Of a stretch of DNA of 64,000 bases, positions 17,546 to 27,269 are shown piece after piece. The DNA lies in contig CAIQVH010000030.1 in the NCBI GenBank assembly GCA_903875215.1, forward strand, positions 1-64,000, read 5' to 3'. This DNA comes from an uncultured Anaerolineae bacterium. Lineage in GTDB: Bacteria > Chloroflexota > Anaerolineae > Anaerolineales > Villigracilaceae. Each line of letters begins with the position of its first letter. The first letter of the stretch is position 1. Under the pieces are notes generated by a model that searched no databases, was not told the DNA's origin, and saw only the letters and a list, made by a program, of their open reading frames with translations. Made by a program: the position numbers and the translations under genes.

Positions 17546-18349
17546 ATGTCTGTAATTCCGATCTTGATGTATCACAGCCTTTCTGAGCAGGCTGCTCCCG
17601 GATTCAGGAAATTTACTCTCAAACCGGAAATTTTTGCTGCGCACCTGGCTTTTCTGCAAGCGCAGGGCTATACCACTCTGACGGTTGCCCGCTTGGCAGA
17701 AATCCGCTTGATGCATCAGGAACATTTGCTGCCCCGTAAACCGGTTGTGCTGACTTTTGATGATGCCTTCGAAGATTTTTATCTCTCCGCCTGGCCGTTG
17801 CTGCAGGAGTATAACGCTACGGCCTCCCTGTTTGTGGCGACAGGTTATCTCGATGGAGTCAGCCAGTGGCTCGAAGCGCTCCACGAAGGCCGGCGGGCCA
17901 TTATCCGCCGCGCCCAGTTACGGGAAATTGCGGAAGCGGGCATTGATTGCGGCTCTCACACGCATACGCATGTTCACATGGATACTGTCGACGAGAAAAA
18001 GGGACGCCAGGAATTGGTCATTTCCAAGGCTTTGCTGGAACAAATCCTTGGCCGGCCGGTGACGACCTTTGCCTACCCCTATGGCCATCATGACCGGCGC
18101 GCGCGGCAGTGGGTCGTGGAGGCCGGTTTTTCCGCGGCCTGCGCGGTCAAAAATGCGCTCAGCCATACGGAGGACGATCTGCATGCCCTGGCGCGCATCA
18201 CCATCACTGATCAGACCGACGTGGCAACTCTGGCGGAATTCCTTTCTGGCCAGCGTGTGAATCTGGCTGCTCCAGGCGAAGCGTTGCTCACGAAGGGCTG
18301 GCGGCAATTTCGGCGCGTTTGTAAAAAATTCATCCCGGCTTACGCCTGA
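17546..18349 (+). CDS. NodB-type polysaccharide deacetylase
   Basis: A 267-residue carbohydrate esterase 4 enzyme. The catalytic base/metal motif is TFDD (D72, D73), the metal histidines are in SHTHTH (H138, H142), and TFAYPYGHHD supplies the third motif. Such enzymes remove N- or O-acetyl groups from polysaccharides. No signal peptide is visible, the N-terminus starting with IPILMYHSLS, so it may act on a cytoplasmic lipid-linked precursor. It stands in the middle of the glycosyltransferase cluster. Confidence 0.9.
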   Translation: MSVIPILMYHSLSEQAAPGFRKFTLKPEIFAAHLAFLQAQGYTTLTVARLAEIRLMHQEHLLPRKPVVLTFDDAFEDFYLSAWPLLQEYNATASLFVATGYLDGVSQWLEALHEGRRAIIRRAQLREIAEAGIDCGSHTHTHVHMDTVDEKKGRQELVISKALLEQILGRPVTTFAYPYGHHDRRARQWVVEAGFSAACAVKNALSHTEDDLHALARITITDQTDVATLAEFLSGQRVNLAAPGEALLTKGWRQFRRVCKKFIPAYA

Positions 18350-18459
18350 AAATTCCCCATTTTTGACCGAACCGGGCGCCGATCGCAGTCTTTGTAAAGT
18401 TCAGACGGGGACAGGCTGGCGAAGAAGAGCCAGCGGTAGAGTTTCGCCCAGGATAAAAC

Positions 18460-19593
18460 ATGACAACCACATCAAAACCAGCATTGCGCATTGCCATGGC
18501 CACCCCGCGATTTTTCCCGCTCGCGGGTGGCGTGGAAAACCATGTCTACCAGGTGGCCTCCCGCCTGAATCATCAGGGAATGGAGGTCACAGTTCTGACT
18601 GTTGATCCCACGGGGGAGATGCCCGCGAGTGAGACGATCAATGGCATCCAGGTCATGCGCGTCAAAGGTTGGCCCCAAAACCGCGATTTTGGTTTTGCGC
18701 CCGGGTTGTACCGGCTTGTGGCGGAGGGCGGTTGGCAGTTGCTGCATGTCCAGTCGTATCACACCTTTGTCCCATTTTTTGCCATGGCCGCCGCCCGGCA
18801 TGCTAGAATTCCCTACGTTGTCACCTTTCATGGCGGGGGGCACTCCTCTCCACTAAGAAACCTGGCACGGGTTCCACAGCGCGCCCTGTTGCGCCCGTTT
18901 CTGGCGCGCGCGGCGCGTCTCGTGGCCGTTGCCAGATTTGAAATTGATGTCTATGGCCGGGAACTTCGCCTGCCGCCTGAACATTTCACATTGATCCCCA
19001 ACGGGGCCGATCTGCCGCAGGCTCCCAGCCCAACTGCCGGGGATGAGTCTCAAATCCTGATCTTGTCTGTTGGCCGGCTGGAAAAATACAAGGGTCACCA
19101 GCGCGCCATTGCCGCCTTGCCGCACCTGCTGGAACGCGAACCACGGGTGAAACTACGCATTGCCGGTTCAGGCCCATATGCTGAAGCGCTCCAGCAGTTG
19201 GCCCGCGACCTGAATGTAGCCGCGCAGGTGGAAATTGGCGCTGTGCCGCCGGAGCGCCGCGAAGAAATGGCCCAACTCGTTTCACGGGCTGCGCTGGTGG
19301 TCTTGTTGAGTGACTTTGAAACCCATCCCATCGCTGCGCTGGAGGCGCTGGCTCTGCACCGCCCGGTGTTGGTGGCCAACAATTCCGGGATGAAGGAATT
19401 GGCCGATCAGGGCTGGGCGCGCGCCATCCAGACGGATAGCTCACCAGCCGATACTGCCGAGGCGATGCTCGCGCAAATTCGTAACCCGTACCAGCCGGCA
19501 GAGATGCACCTGCCCACCTGGGACGAGTGCGCTGACGGGTTGGCCAGCCTCTATCGCGGCATCCTGGGCAACTCGGCTGAATCGCAAAAGTAA
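18460..19593 (+). CDS. GT4-family glycosyltransferase
   Basis: A 377-residue GT-B retaining transferase. The N-terminal acceptor half opens with FFPLAGGVENHVYQVA, the donor half holds ILSVGRLEKYKGHQRAI and the nucleotide-sugar-binding PIAALEALALHRPVLVANNSGMKE segment, here lacking the canonical E-x7-E glutamate pair in full (ETHPIAALEAL supplies E and E). It overlaps nothing but leads into a second GT4 gene after four bases. Specific sugar unknown. Confidence 0.88.
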   Translation: MTTTSKPALRIAMATPRFFPLAGGVENHVYQVASRLNHQGMEVTVLTVDPTGEMPASETINGIQVMRVKGWPQNRDFGFAPGLYRLVAEGGWQLLHVQSYHTFVPFFAMAAARHARIPYVVTFHGGGHSSPLRNLARVPQRALLRPFLARAARLVAVARFEIDVYGRELRLPPEHFTLIPNGADLPQAPSPTAGDESQILILSVGRLEKYKGHQRAIAALPHLLEREPRVKLRIAGSGPYAEALQQLARDLNVAAQVEIGAVPPERREEMAQLVSRAALVVLLSDFETHPIAALEALALHRPVLVANNSGMKELADQGWARAIQTDSSPADTAEAMLAQIRNPYQPAEMHLPTWDECADGLASLYRGILGNSAESQK

Positions 19594-19597
19594 TTTT

Positions 19598-20836
19598 ATG
19601 AAGATACTCATGCTGGCACAGTTTTATCCGCCTCTGATGGGAGGCATTGAGCGTCATGTTCAGAATCTGGGCCGGGCGCTGGTCAAACGCGGCCATCAGG
19701 TCAGCGTGGCCACGCTCTGGCATGCCCCTTTGCCGGAATTTGAAATTCTGGAGGGGGTGCGCATTCATCGCCTGCGCGGCACCTTGCAGCGCATGACTGC
19801 CCTGTTCACCACCGATCGCCAGCACTCGCCCCCGTTTCCCGACCCCGAGATTACCCTGGCGTTGTCGGATCTGTTGAAAAAAGAACAACCGGAAATTGTC
19901 CACGCTCATGACTGGATGGTGCGCTCTTTTTTGCCACTCAAACGCCGGAGCGGGCTTGCGCTGGTGCGCACCCTGCATGACTGCGAGCTGGCCTGCGCCC
20001 AAATGCGTTACATGTATCTCGATGAGCAATTATGCTCCGGGCCAACCCTGCGGCGCTGTACGAATTGTGCCACGCACCATTACGGGCCGCTCAAAGGCCC
20101 CGTGACTCTGTACGCCAACTTTGGCATGAGCGCCCTCGAAAAACAGCTTGTCGATGTTTTCATCCCGGTCAGCCGCGCGGTGGCAGACGCCAATCAGCTG
20201 GATGTGACTCAGCCTTTCGTGCAGGTCACGCCCAATTTCGTGCCGGAGGAGGTTGCCGACGAGACCGATATCTCCCTTCCCGGCGACCCGCTGCCGGCTG
20301 CGGGTTTTATCCTGCAAGTCGGCGACCTGGTTCCCGATAAAGGCATCGAAATCCTGCTCCAGGCCTATGCCCGGCTGGCGGACCCTCCGCCCCTGGTACT
20401 GATCGGGCGCCGCACACCGCGCTCACCCAGTGAGCTGCCTGCCGGCGTCATCTTAATCGAAAGCCTGCCGCACGGCTGGATCATGGAAGCCTGGCGGCGC
20501 TGCATCTTTGGCACGGTCGCTTCCACCTGCCTGGATGCCTCGCCCACTGTCACGCTCGAGGCTATGTCTTGTGCCCGCCCGATCATTGGCTCGCGCCTCG
20601 GCGGCATTGTGGATCAGGTTAGCGATGGAGAAACCGGCATTTTAGTCGAGCCGGGCGACCCTGAAGCCTTGCGCTCAGCCATGCAGCGACTGATCACCGA
20701 CCCACAGTTGCGGGCGCGCCTCGGCCAGGCCGCGCGCGCGCGAGTGCAGGCTTTCCAGGCGCAGACCGTGGTTGGGAAGATTGAAGAAATTTATCGACAG
20801 CAGCTTTATCGCGCAGAGGTGCAACGTGGAAAATAA
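19598..20836 (+). CDS. GT4-family glycosyltransferase
   Basis: A 412-residue GT-B enzyme with LAQFYPPLMGGIERHVQNLG at the N-terminus and the donor-site pattern ASPTVTLEAMSCARPIIGSRLGG (residues 308-330). An unusual insert near 125-155 contains four cysteines (CELACAQ, CSGPTLRRCTNCATHH), which could bind a metal; this is seen in some GT4 enzymes. Its last bases overlap the GTG start of the flippase fusion, so translation of the two is likely coupled. Confidence 0.88.
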   Translation: MKILMLAQFYPPLMGGIERHVQNLGRALVKRGHQVSVATLWHAPLPEFEILEGVRIHRLRGTLQRMTALFTTDRQHSPPFPDPEITLALSDLLKKEQPEIVHAHDWMVRSFLPLKRRSGLALVRTLHDCELACAQMRYMYLDEQLCSGPTLRRCTNCATHHYGPLKGPVTLYANFGMSALEKQLVDVFIPVSRAVADANQLDVTQPFVQVTPNFVPEEVADETDISLPGDPLPAAGFILQVGDLVPDKGIEILLQAYARLADPPPLVLIGRRTPRSPSELPAGVILIESLPHGWIMEAWRRCIFGTVASTCLDASPTVTLEAMSCARPIIGSRLGGIVDQVSDGETGILVEPGDPEALRSAMQRLITDPQLRARLGQAARARVQAFQAQTVVGKIEEIYRQQLYRAEVQRGK

Positions 20837-23681
20837 GCTCGTCAAACAGGCTTTCGCCTCTCTGCAAGCGCATTTACGCATTCCGTTGTATGCCAATGCG
20901 TATATGCTGGTCACCAATCAGGCCGCAACCGCTGTCCTGGGCTTGTTTTACTGGACCCTGGCTGCCCGGCTTTACCCGGTGGAAGTCGTTGGCGAAAATT
21001 CAGCCATTATTTCTTCGATCATTTTCCTGGCCATGCTCTCCGAATTGAGCTTGAAAAGCGCCATGACCCGCTTTGTGCCGCGGGCTGGCGCAAAAACCGC
21101 GCAATTGATCCTGGTCACCCTGGGTATAAACTTCCTGGCTGCGTTGGCGGTGAGCAGCTTCTTATTGACGGTGGGCCGTCACTTCTCCATCACTGCCGGT
21201 TTACTGACGGACATTCCCTTCTCGCCGGTCTGGCTGGCGCTGGCGGCCATGCTTTGGACGGTTTTCTACGTTCAGGATGGTGTGTTGACCGGCATGCGCC
21301 GGGCCAGGTGGGTTCTGATCAAGAACATGCTGCTCAGCCTGGCCAAAATCGCGCTGCTGGTTCTTTTCTTCCGTTCCTTTGCCAATATGGGGCTGGTGAT
21401 TTCCTGGTTCGCACCGGTTCCGCTGATTGTGCTCGGTTTTGGCGTGCTCATCTTCTGGCGTTTTCTGCCCGAACACCTGAAGCTGGATATCACCCACACC
21501 CGGCCCATCACCCGCACCGAAATCTTTACCTCGATCGGCGGAGATTACCTCGGCGGGATCCTGGCCGAAACCAGTACACGCCTGCTGCCTTTGTTGGTGC
21601 TGTATTTCCTGGGCAAGGAACCCACCGCCTATTTCAACCAGGCCTGGGTGGTGGCCATGCCTTTTTACCTGGTGGCGACCAATATGGGCTCATCCTTCGT
21701 GGTGGAATCTTCGGCGAACATGAAACAGGTTGCCATGCACAGCCGTCGCATTCTGCGCCAGATGATCCTGATCCTCGTTCCCGTGGTGGTGCTGATCTGG
21801 ATCGGGGCCCCGTTTTTGCTGCATATTTTCGGCAAAAGCTACGCCGAGGAGAGCTTCGTCCTGCTGCGCTGGCTGTTGCTGGCGACCTGGCCTTTTATGT
21901 TTAACGCCTGGTTTCTGAGTTATTCGCGCGTCATGGGGCATGCCAGGTCGATTGTGGCGGTGCAGGCGCTTCAATTGGTGGTTACGCTCGGGTTCAGCTA
22001 TTTCTGGTTGCCAGTGTTTGGCATTACCAGCGTCGGCATGGCATGGCTGTTGGCCCAGAGTCTGATCTCTTTGGGCGTTCTGACCCGCGCAATATCCATT
22101 TTATGGCCGCAGAATGTGGAAGAAATCAGCCAGTCGCCGCTCACGAATAATCACTTCATTCGCCGGGTGGACTGGCGATTCCTGCTAAATCTTAATCAGA
22201 TTGAAAAAAGCATCTGCCTGGTGGATGGCCCGCTGGCGCAGGCAGTGGCGGCGTTTTCCCGGGAGAATTTTGATCGTCATTCCACGCCAGATGGCATCTG
22301 CGATCTTGCGGTGGCGGTCAACCCGGATCAGGGTGCCCTGTTGACGGCCAGCCGGGCTCTGCGCCCGGAGGGGGTGCTGTATGCCGAATGGCTGCCCCTG
22401 AGCACGGGCGGTCTGGGCGGGATCCGCAAGCGCCTGCATCAGGCCGGCTATGAATGGGTCAAATGGTACATTCCCTTTCCGAATCCCGCGCGGCCCCGGT
22501 TTTGGATTCCGCTCGGGTCATTTCGCGCGGCGTCGCACTATATTGCCAGTTGGTTATTTCCGGGTATGAATTTGTTCCAGCGCGGCGCTCGCATCTTGCT
22601 GCGTGAAATCCTTTCCCTGCTGCTGCCGGCTGGTTTGGTTCCGTATATGGTGACCATTGCCGGAAAAGGTTCAACACCGGTTCCCGACCTGCTCGATGTC
22701 ATTCGCGATGAATGGCAGCAGAAGCATCCGGGGCAATCGGCGGATGGATTGTCTTTTCTCATCAAAACCGGTGGTTTGTTGTTATTCAGCAAGATCGTCT
22801 GTCTCGTTTTTTCACAGCCAGAGTCGTCGTTTGCTGAATGGGTGGTGAAAGTGCCGCGTCTCGCAGAAGACCTCCCCTCCTTGCAGCGCGAAAAACAACT
22901 TTTGGATGATCTGGATCAAATCAAAAACGACCGGCGCGCTATGCCGGTTGTGCCCCAATCGTTGTTTACCCGGAAATTGAATCATGTGGAAATCTATGGT
23001 CAGACCGCTTTGCTGGGTGACCCGCTCACCAGCGCAATTTCGGGGGATAGCTTTACCGGGATTGCCTTGCGCCTGACCGAGGCGCAAATTGCGTTGGCCG
23101 AGAGCACGCGGATCTGGGCTGGAGATACCTCCAGCGGCGAAATCATCAGCGCACTGCTGCAAAAATCAACCGCTTTATCGGGTCGCGTTGCCAACCTGCC
23201 GGATTTGGAACAAACCCGGCGCGTCCTGGATGGGCTTAGGCCCCTGCCGGTGGTTTGTGTTCACAACGACTTTACCCCGTGGAATATCGTCGACGATGCC
23301 GGCAAACTGGGCGTTTTCGATTGGGGCGATGCCGCCAAACAGGGTCTTCCGTTGCTGGATCTGGTCTATGGCCTGGCAACCGCTGCTTTTTTGCTCGACC
23401 ATGCCCAAAGTGCGGACGAAATGAACAAGAGTTACCTCACCTTGCTGGACCCGTACCATGCCCGGGGCAAGGTCTTTGCAGAATGTCTCAACCGATACGC
23501 CGCCAGCCTCGGCATTCCGTCCGACAGTATTGCGCCTCTGCGTCTGATGACCTGGATGTATCACAGTTTTAACGAACTGGAAATATATGCCCAGGAAGTG
23601 ATTAACAATACGAGCCCTTACCAGAGCGTTTGCACGCCCATGTGGATTGCAGAATTGCAGTGCCAGGAATGGGTGGAGTGA
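20826..23681 (+). CDS. Flippase fused to methyltransferase-like and APH/kinase-like domains
   Basis: A 951-residue protein. Residues about 15-425 are a 12-14-helix polysaccharide flippase of the MOP/Wzx type. Residues about 440-620 resemble a class I methyltransferase without a readable SAM-binding first motif (GALLTASRALRPEGVLYAEW is its recognisable core). Residues 640-940 are an aminoglycoside-phosphotransferase/choline-kinase-like domain with catalytic HND (H813, D815), N820 and metal-binding D832 in FDWGD. The GTG at 20826 follows GAGG and overlaps the previous gene. Fusion of a lipid-linked-sugar flippase with a kinase domain suggests modification of the transported glycan; unproven. 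Confidence 0.8.
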   Translation: MENKLVKQAFASLQAHLRIPLYANAYMLVTNQAATAVLGLFYWTLAARLYPVEVVGENSAIISSIIFLAMLSELSLKSAMTRFVPRAGAKTAQLILVTLGINFLAALAVSSFLLTVGRHFSITAGLLTDIPFSPVWLALAAMLWTVFYVQDGVLTGMRRARWVLIKNMLLSLAKIALLVLFFRSFANMGLVISWFAPVPLIVLGFGVLIFWRFLPEHLKLDITHTRPITRTEIFTSIGGDYLGGILAETSTRLLPLLVLYFLGKEPTAYFNQAWVVAMPFYLVATNMGSSFVVESSANMKQVAMHSRRILRQMILILVPVVVLIWIGAPFLLHIFGKSYAEESFVLLRWLLLATWPFMFNAWFLSYSRVMGHARSIVAVQALQLVVTLGFSYFWLPVFGITSVGMAWLLAQSLISLGVLTRAISILWPQNVEEISQSPLTNNHFIRRVDWRFLLNLNQIEKSICLVDGPLAQAVAAFSRENFDRHSTPDGICDLAVAVNPDQGALLTASRALRPEGVLYAEWLPLSTGGLGGIRKRLHQAGYEWVKWYIPFPNPARPRFWIPLGSFRAASHYIASWLFPGMNLFQRGARILLREILSLLLPAGLVPYMVTIAGKGSTPVPDLLDVIRDEWQQKHPGQSADGLSFLIKTGGLLLFSKIVCLVFSQPESSFAEWVVKVPRLAEDLPSLQREKQLLDDLDQIKNDRRAMPVVPQSLFTRKLNHVEIYGQTALLGDPLTSAISGDSFTGIALRLTEAQIALAESTRIWAGDTSSGEIISALLQKSTALSGRVANLPDLEQTRRVLDGLRPLPVVCVHNDFTPWNIVDDAGKLGVFDWGDAAKQGLPLLDLVYGLATAAFLLDHAQSADEMNKSYLTLLDPYHARGKVFAECLNRYAASLGIPSDSIAPLRLMTWMYHSFNELEIYAQEVINNTSPYQSVCTPMWIAELQCQEWVE

Positions 23682-24529
23682 CGGGCAGAAGTTCTATGGA
23701 TCAAGCCGCCTACTTGTTTATCTCGCCGCACCTTGATGATGCCGTCTTTTCTTGTGGAGGTTTCATCCGGCAGTTGGTGCTTTCCGGCAGCCGGGTGATT
23801 GTCGCCACTGTCGTCACTGCGGATGCCCCCGACGAACTGCCACTGGGCTGGTTGGCGAAACGCAATCTACGCAGTTGGGGTAACCAGCGGCACATTTTTG
23901 CCTTGCGCTGTGCCGAAGATTTGGCGGCGGTAAGACACCTGGGCGCAGAGACTCTGCACCTTGGATTTCTGGATTGCATCTACCGGCGCGACGCTCAACA
24001 GCTGCCGCTCTATACTCGCCGGGTGATCAACGTCCCGCTGCATCCCTACGATTTGCAGTTTTTTCAACCTGCTCTGGAAACCCGCCTCCGGGAACTCCTG
24101 GTGCAAGCCATCAAGGTCGTTTGTCCCCTGACCATTGGGAACCATGTGGATCACCTCCTCGTCCGGCAGGCGGTGGAAGCCGTCACGACTGCCCGGCAGC
24201 GCATCTATTATGAAGAATTCCCCTACATCCTGCGGACTGGGAAACACCACACCAAATGGGTCAACCTATCGCAGCAGATGATCAGGCTGCAGCCGGCGGA
24301 AATTGAAGCCCGCCTGCTGGCCTCGACCTCCTACCGCTCGCAGATCCCAGGCCTGTTTCCCGCCCCCCTGGATGTCTGGTGCGAAATCATGCGGGCTTAC
24401 CTGCCGGTGCTTGACCGGTACGTGCCCGCGGAACATCCGCTCTGGCACTCCATCAAACGGATGCAGACCATAACACGCCGGCATATTGACCGGGTGGGTG
24501 GTGAAAGGTATTGGACACAACCTCTATGA
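23678..24529 (+). CDS. PIG-L (LmbE-like) deacetylase
   Basis: A protein of about 283 residues with the zinc motif SPHLDD (H18, D20, D21) and a distal GNHVDHLLV supplying the third histidine. PIG-L enzymes remove N-acetyl groups from sugar conjugates such as GlcNAc-linked lipids or mycothiol/bacillithiol precursors. GTG 23678 overlaps the flippase stop (GTGA); ATG 23696 is an alternative start. Within this locus it probably trims an N-acetylhexosamine unit before or after export. Confidence 0.83.
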   Translation: MTGRSSMDQAAYLFISPHLDDAVFSCGGFIRQLVLSGSRVIVATVVTADAPDELPLGWLAKRNLRSWGNQRHIFALRCAEDLAAVRHLGAETLHLGFLDCIYRRDAQQLPLYTRRVINVPLHPYDLQFFQPALETRLRELLVQAIKVVCPLTIGNHVDHLLVRQAVEAVTTARQRIYYEEFPYILRTGKHHTKWVNLSQQMIRLQPAEIEARLLASTSYRSQIPGLFPAPLDVWCEIMRAYLPVLDRYVPAEHPLWHSIKRMQTITRRHIDRVGGERYWTQPL

Positions 24530-26472
24530 CAGCTAATCTGGGCGCTCCCATGGCGGATCCCCAACCTGCTACAGGCTGGCAGCGTTTCCTGGCCCGCATC
24601 GATTCCTGGCTGAAAATCCCACTGCAGTGGGAAGAATCCCCCATGCCGCCTGCCCAACCTGCCGCCGGCTGGGGATCCTTTCCCCAGGTCAGCCTGCTGA
24701 TGGCGATTGGGATCGTCATTATCTCGGCTGGAAACATTGCGGCGCGCTCCGGGGTGGAGCAAGCCATGCTGATTTATTGGATTGGCTTGAGCCTGTTGGT
24801 TGTTCCTGTTACCCTGCGCTTGGCCTCAGATAATATTTCCTCTGGCGAAGCGGTCTGGCTACTGGCGTTTTTTGCCGTGCTCAGTTATGGGGCCATTCAC
24901 CTGTGCAGCCCGCTCTTCTTCCGCGGCTTTGACGAAGCTCTGCATTGGCGCACTGCCTACGATATTTTATCCACGCACCACCTGTTTACCCACAACTCCA
25001 TGTTGCCGGTTTCGCCGCTCTACCCGGGCCTCGAAAGTGCCACCTCCGCACTGGTGATGCTCAGCGGACTAACCATTTACGAAGCCGCCTCAGTCCTGCT
25101 GATCTTCGCGCGCCTGATCATGGTCCTTGGTCTCTACTTCCTCTACCAGGAATTGAGCGGCTCTGTGCGCGTGGCCGGGATTGCCACCCTGATTTACACC
25201 GGCAGCTCAACCTTCATGTATTTTGACGCCCAGTTCGGTTACGAGAGCCTGGCATTGCCTCTGGTGATGCTGTGTCTCTACATGCTGATCTATCGCAACC
25301 GCCTGCATGGCCCTGCCTTATGGATCTGGAATTTCCTGGTGGGCATCGTACTGTTTGCCATCGTGGCGACCCATCACATGACAACCTATGCATTTACCGG
25401 CATTCTCATTCTATGGGTTTCGATGGATATCCTCACCCTGCTCTATAAGGGCCAGCCCTCCGCCCCGCCCTGGGCCGCATTCCTGCTGGTGGCGCTGACC
25501 TGGGTTTGGGTTGGGGTGATCTCGACCAATACCATGGAATATCTTGCTCCAATTTTGAATGGCGCGGTCAGTTCCTTTTACGATCTTATTGCCGGATACA
25601 GCCCCCCGCGCCAGCTTTTCCGCGATTCTTCCGGTGCAAGCGGGGCCATGCTTCTGGAGCGGGTCATTGCCATCCTGTCGGTGCTGCTGGCTGGCATGAC
25701 GCTGCCGGTGGGGGCCTGGCAGTGGTGGCTGCGTTATAAAAAGCAAGCCCTGGTTACCACCCTGCTGGTGATTGCCTTGTGCTTCCCTCTGTTGCCGGTC
25801 ATGCGGCTCTCCTCCGGCGCCTGGGACCTGGCCAATCGCGCTTCTGGCTTTGTTTTTATCGGGCTGGGTTTTATCGGTGGGCTGGCGCTTATCCAGTTCC
25901 CGCTGCCGGCTCGTTGGCGTGCTCTGCGCCGGGGCGTGGTGGTGGTCAGTGTCGCTGTGATCGTGGTCGGCGGGGTGATTGCCGGGGTGTCGCCAGGTGC
26001 GCGCGTCGATCAGCCTTATCTGCCTGCCGCTGGGTCGCGTTCTGTTGATCATGAATCCGTTATGACGGGGGAATGGGCGCGCAGTGTGCTCGGCCCCAAC
26101 TCCCGGATGGCGGCGGATCGGACTCTGACGCAGGTGCTGGGGTCGTATGGCGTCCAGCGTATGATTACCGATCTGAGTGATCGTATCAGTATTTCCGGGT
26201 TGTTTCTCCGTTTTGAGCTGACCCCTCACGAGTACGATCTGATCCGGCAGGCCTCCATTCGTTACCTGGTGGTTGATAAGCGCATTGCGACGGTTTTATC
26301 GACCTACGCCTATTATTTTGAATCTTGGGAACAAACGATTGTGGCCTACGTCCCGCCGGTCAGCCTGGCCGTGTTGGAAAAATTCGACCACATCGCTGGC
26401 CTCAGCCGCATTTATGACAGCGGAAATATCGTCATCTATGATTTGGGGGCATTGTCGCATGGGCAGCCGTAA
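24526..26472 (+). CDS. Large polytopic membrane protein, probable GT-C-type or envelope polysaccharide protein
   Basis: A 648-residue protein with roughly 13 membrane segments from residue 60 to 500 and a C-terminal soluble part of about 150 residues. Between the second and third segments lies FRGFDEALHWRTAYDIL, a short acidic loop in the place where GT-C (Dol-P-sugar dependent) transferases keep catalytic Asp/Glu. The ATG at 24526 sits in ATGA overlap with the deacetylase. Because the first gene of the locus resembles polyprenyl-phosphate-sugar synthases, a GT-C role using that donor is plausible but not shown. Confidence 0.55.
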   Translation: MTANLGAPMADPQPATGWQRFLARIDSWLKIPLQWEESPMPPAQPAAGWGSFPQVSLLMAIGIVIISAGNIAARSGVEQAMLIYWIGLSLLVVPVTLRLASDNISSGEAVWLLAFFAVLSYGAIHLCSPLFFRGFDEALHWRTAYDILSTHHLFTHNSMLPVSPLYPGLESATSALVMLSGLTIYEAASVLLIFARLIMVLGLYFLYQELSGSVRVAGIATLIYTGSSTFMYFDAQFGYESLALPLVMLCLYMLIYRNRLHGPALWIWNFLVGIVLFAIVATHHMTTYAFTGILILWVSMDILTLLYKGQPSAPPWAAFLLVALTWVWVGVISTNTMEYLAPILNGAVSSFYDLIAGYSPPRQLFRDSSGASGAMLLERVIAILSVLLAGMTLPVGAWQWWLRYKKQALVTTLLVIALCFPLLPVMRLSSGAWDLANRASGFVFIGLGFIGGLALIQFPLPARWRALRRGVVVVSVAVIVVGGVIAGVSPGARVDQPYLPAAGSRSVDHESVMTGEWARSVLGPNSRMAADRTLTQVLGSYGVQRMITDLSDRISISGLFLRFELTPHEYDLIRQASIRYLVVDKRIATVLSTYAYYFESWEQTIVAYVPPVSLAVLEKFDHIAGLSRIYDSGNIVIYDLGALSHGQP

Positions 26473-27238
26473 ACCTTTTGACTTGATTCTGGCCAGCCTG
26501 CTGGCTGTGCTGACGCTCGGGCTGGCCTTTGCTGGCGTGCGCGGGATCTCTGAATTGGACACTTTGCCGCGCTGGTTTATCCCGGCCGGGATTTTGATGG
26601 CGCTGCTGGTGCCGGGTTACGCGCTGGTGGCGGGATTGCTCCCCGCACTGCAAGGGCCGGTCGTCTGGCTGCTCTCGGTGGCGCTGAGTATTTGTTTGGA
26701 TATCGTCGGCGGGCTGGCGCTCAATTCGCTGGAGCAGGGCTTGCAGGTCACCACCTGGTCAGCCTGGCTGGGCGGGATCACCCTGGTCGGATGTGCGCTG
26801 GCGTTTGTGCGTCGGGGATTGGCAGCCGCCCGACAGCCGGCGCCGGAGCTTGCGCGTGCTGCCTTCGATTGGCGCGGAGCGCTGCTCTTTAGCCTGTCGC
26901 TCGGCCTGGTTGTATTGGCCATCTTCATCAACGCGCGCTCGGCAGAGAATGCCCAGGCCGCATTTACGCAATTGTGGGCGGTGCCGGTCTCCGGCGCAGA
27001 TCCACTGGCGTTGGAAATAGGGGTGCAAAACCATGAGAAAGTGGTCAAACGCTACAATGTCTATGTTGAAAGCGGCGGGAAAAAAATCGCAGATTGGTCC
27101 AATATTGAACTTCAGCCGGATAAAACCTGGACGACTGTGTTGCAGTTCCCTGTTCAGCCCGCCAAAACCATCAATGTCCTGTTGTTTTTATCCGAAACCC
27201 CGACTGTGATCTATCGCACGGTCAAAATTTCGCCCTAA
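26459..27238 (+). CDS. DUF1616-like membrane protein
   Basis: A 259-residue protein: four membrane segments (about 8-160), one more near 150-165, then an extracytoplasmic beta-rich domain (LALEIGVQNHEKVVKRYNV, ending in VIYRTVKISP) as in DUF1616 proteins of archaea and Chloroflexota. ATG 26459 overlaps the previous gene by 14 bases; the longer open frame upstream is a shadow. Function unknown. Position before a BcsB-like gene suggests a part in surface polysaccharide export or anchoring. Confidence 0.65.
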   Translation: MGSRKPFDLILASLLAVLTLGLAFAGVRGISELDTLPRWFIPAGILMALLVPGYALVAGLLPALQGPVVWLLSVALSICLDIVGGLALNSLEQGLQVTTWSAWLGGITLVGCALAFVRRGLAAARQPAPELARAAFDWRGALLFSLSLGLVVLAIFINARSAENAQAAFTQLWAVPVSGADPLALEIGVQNHEKVVKRYNVYVESGGKKIADWSNIELQPDKTWTTVLQFPVQPAKTINVLLFLSETPTVIYRTVKISP

Positions 27239-27269
27239 TTTCCTGTTCCACCAACAAGGGATGTGAACC

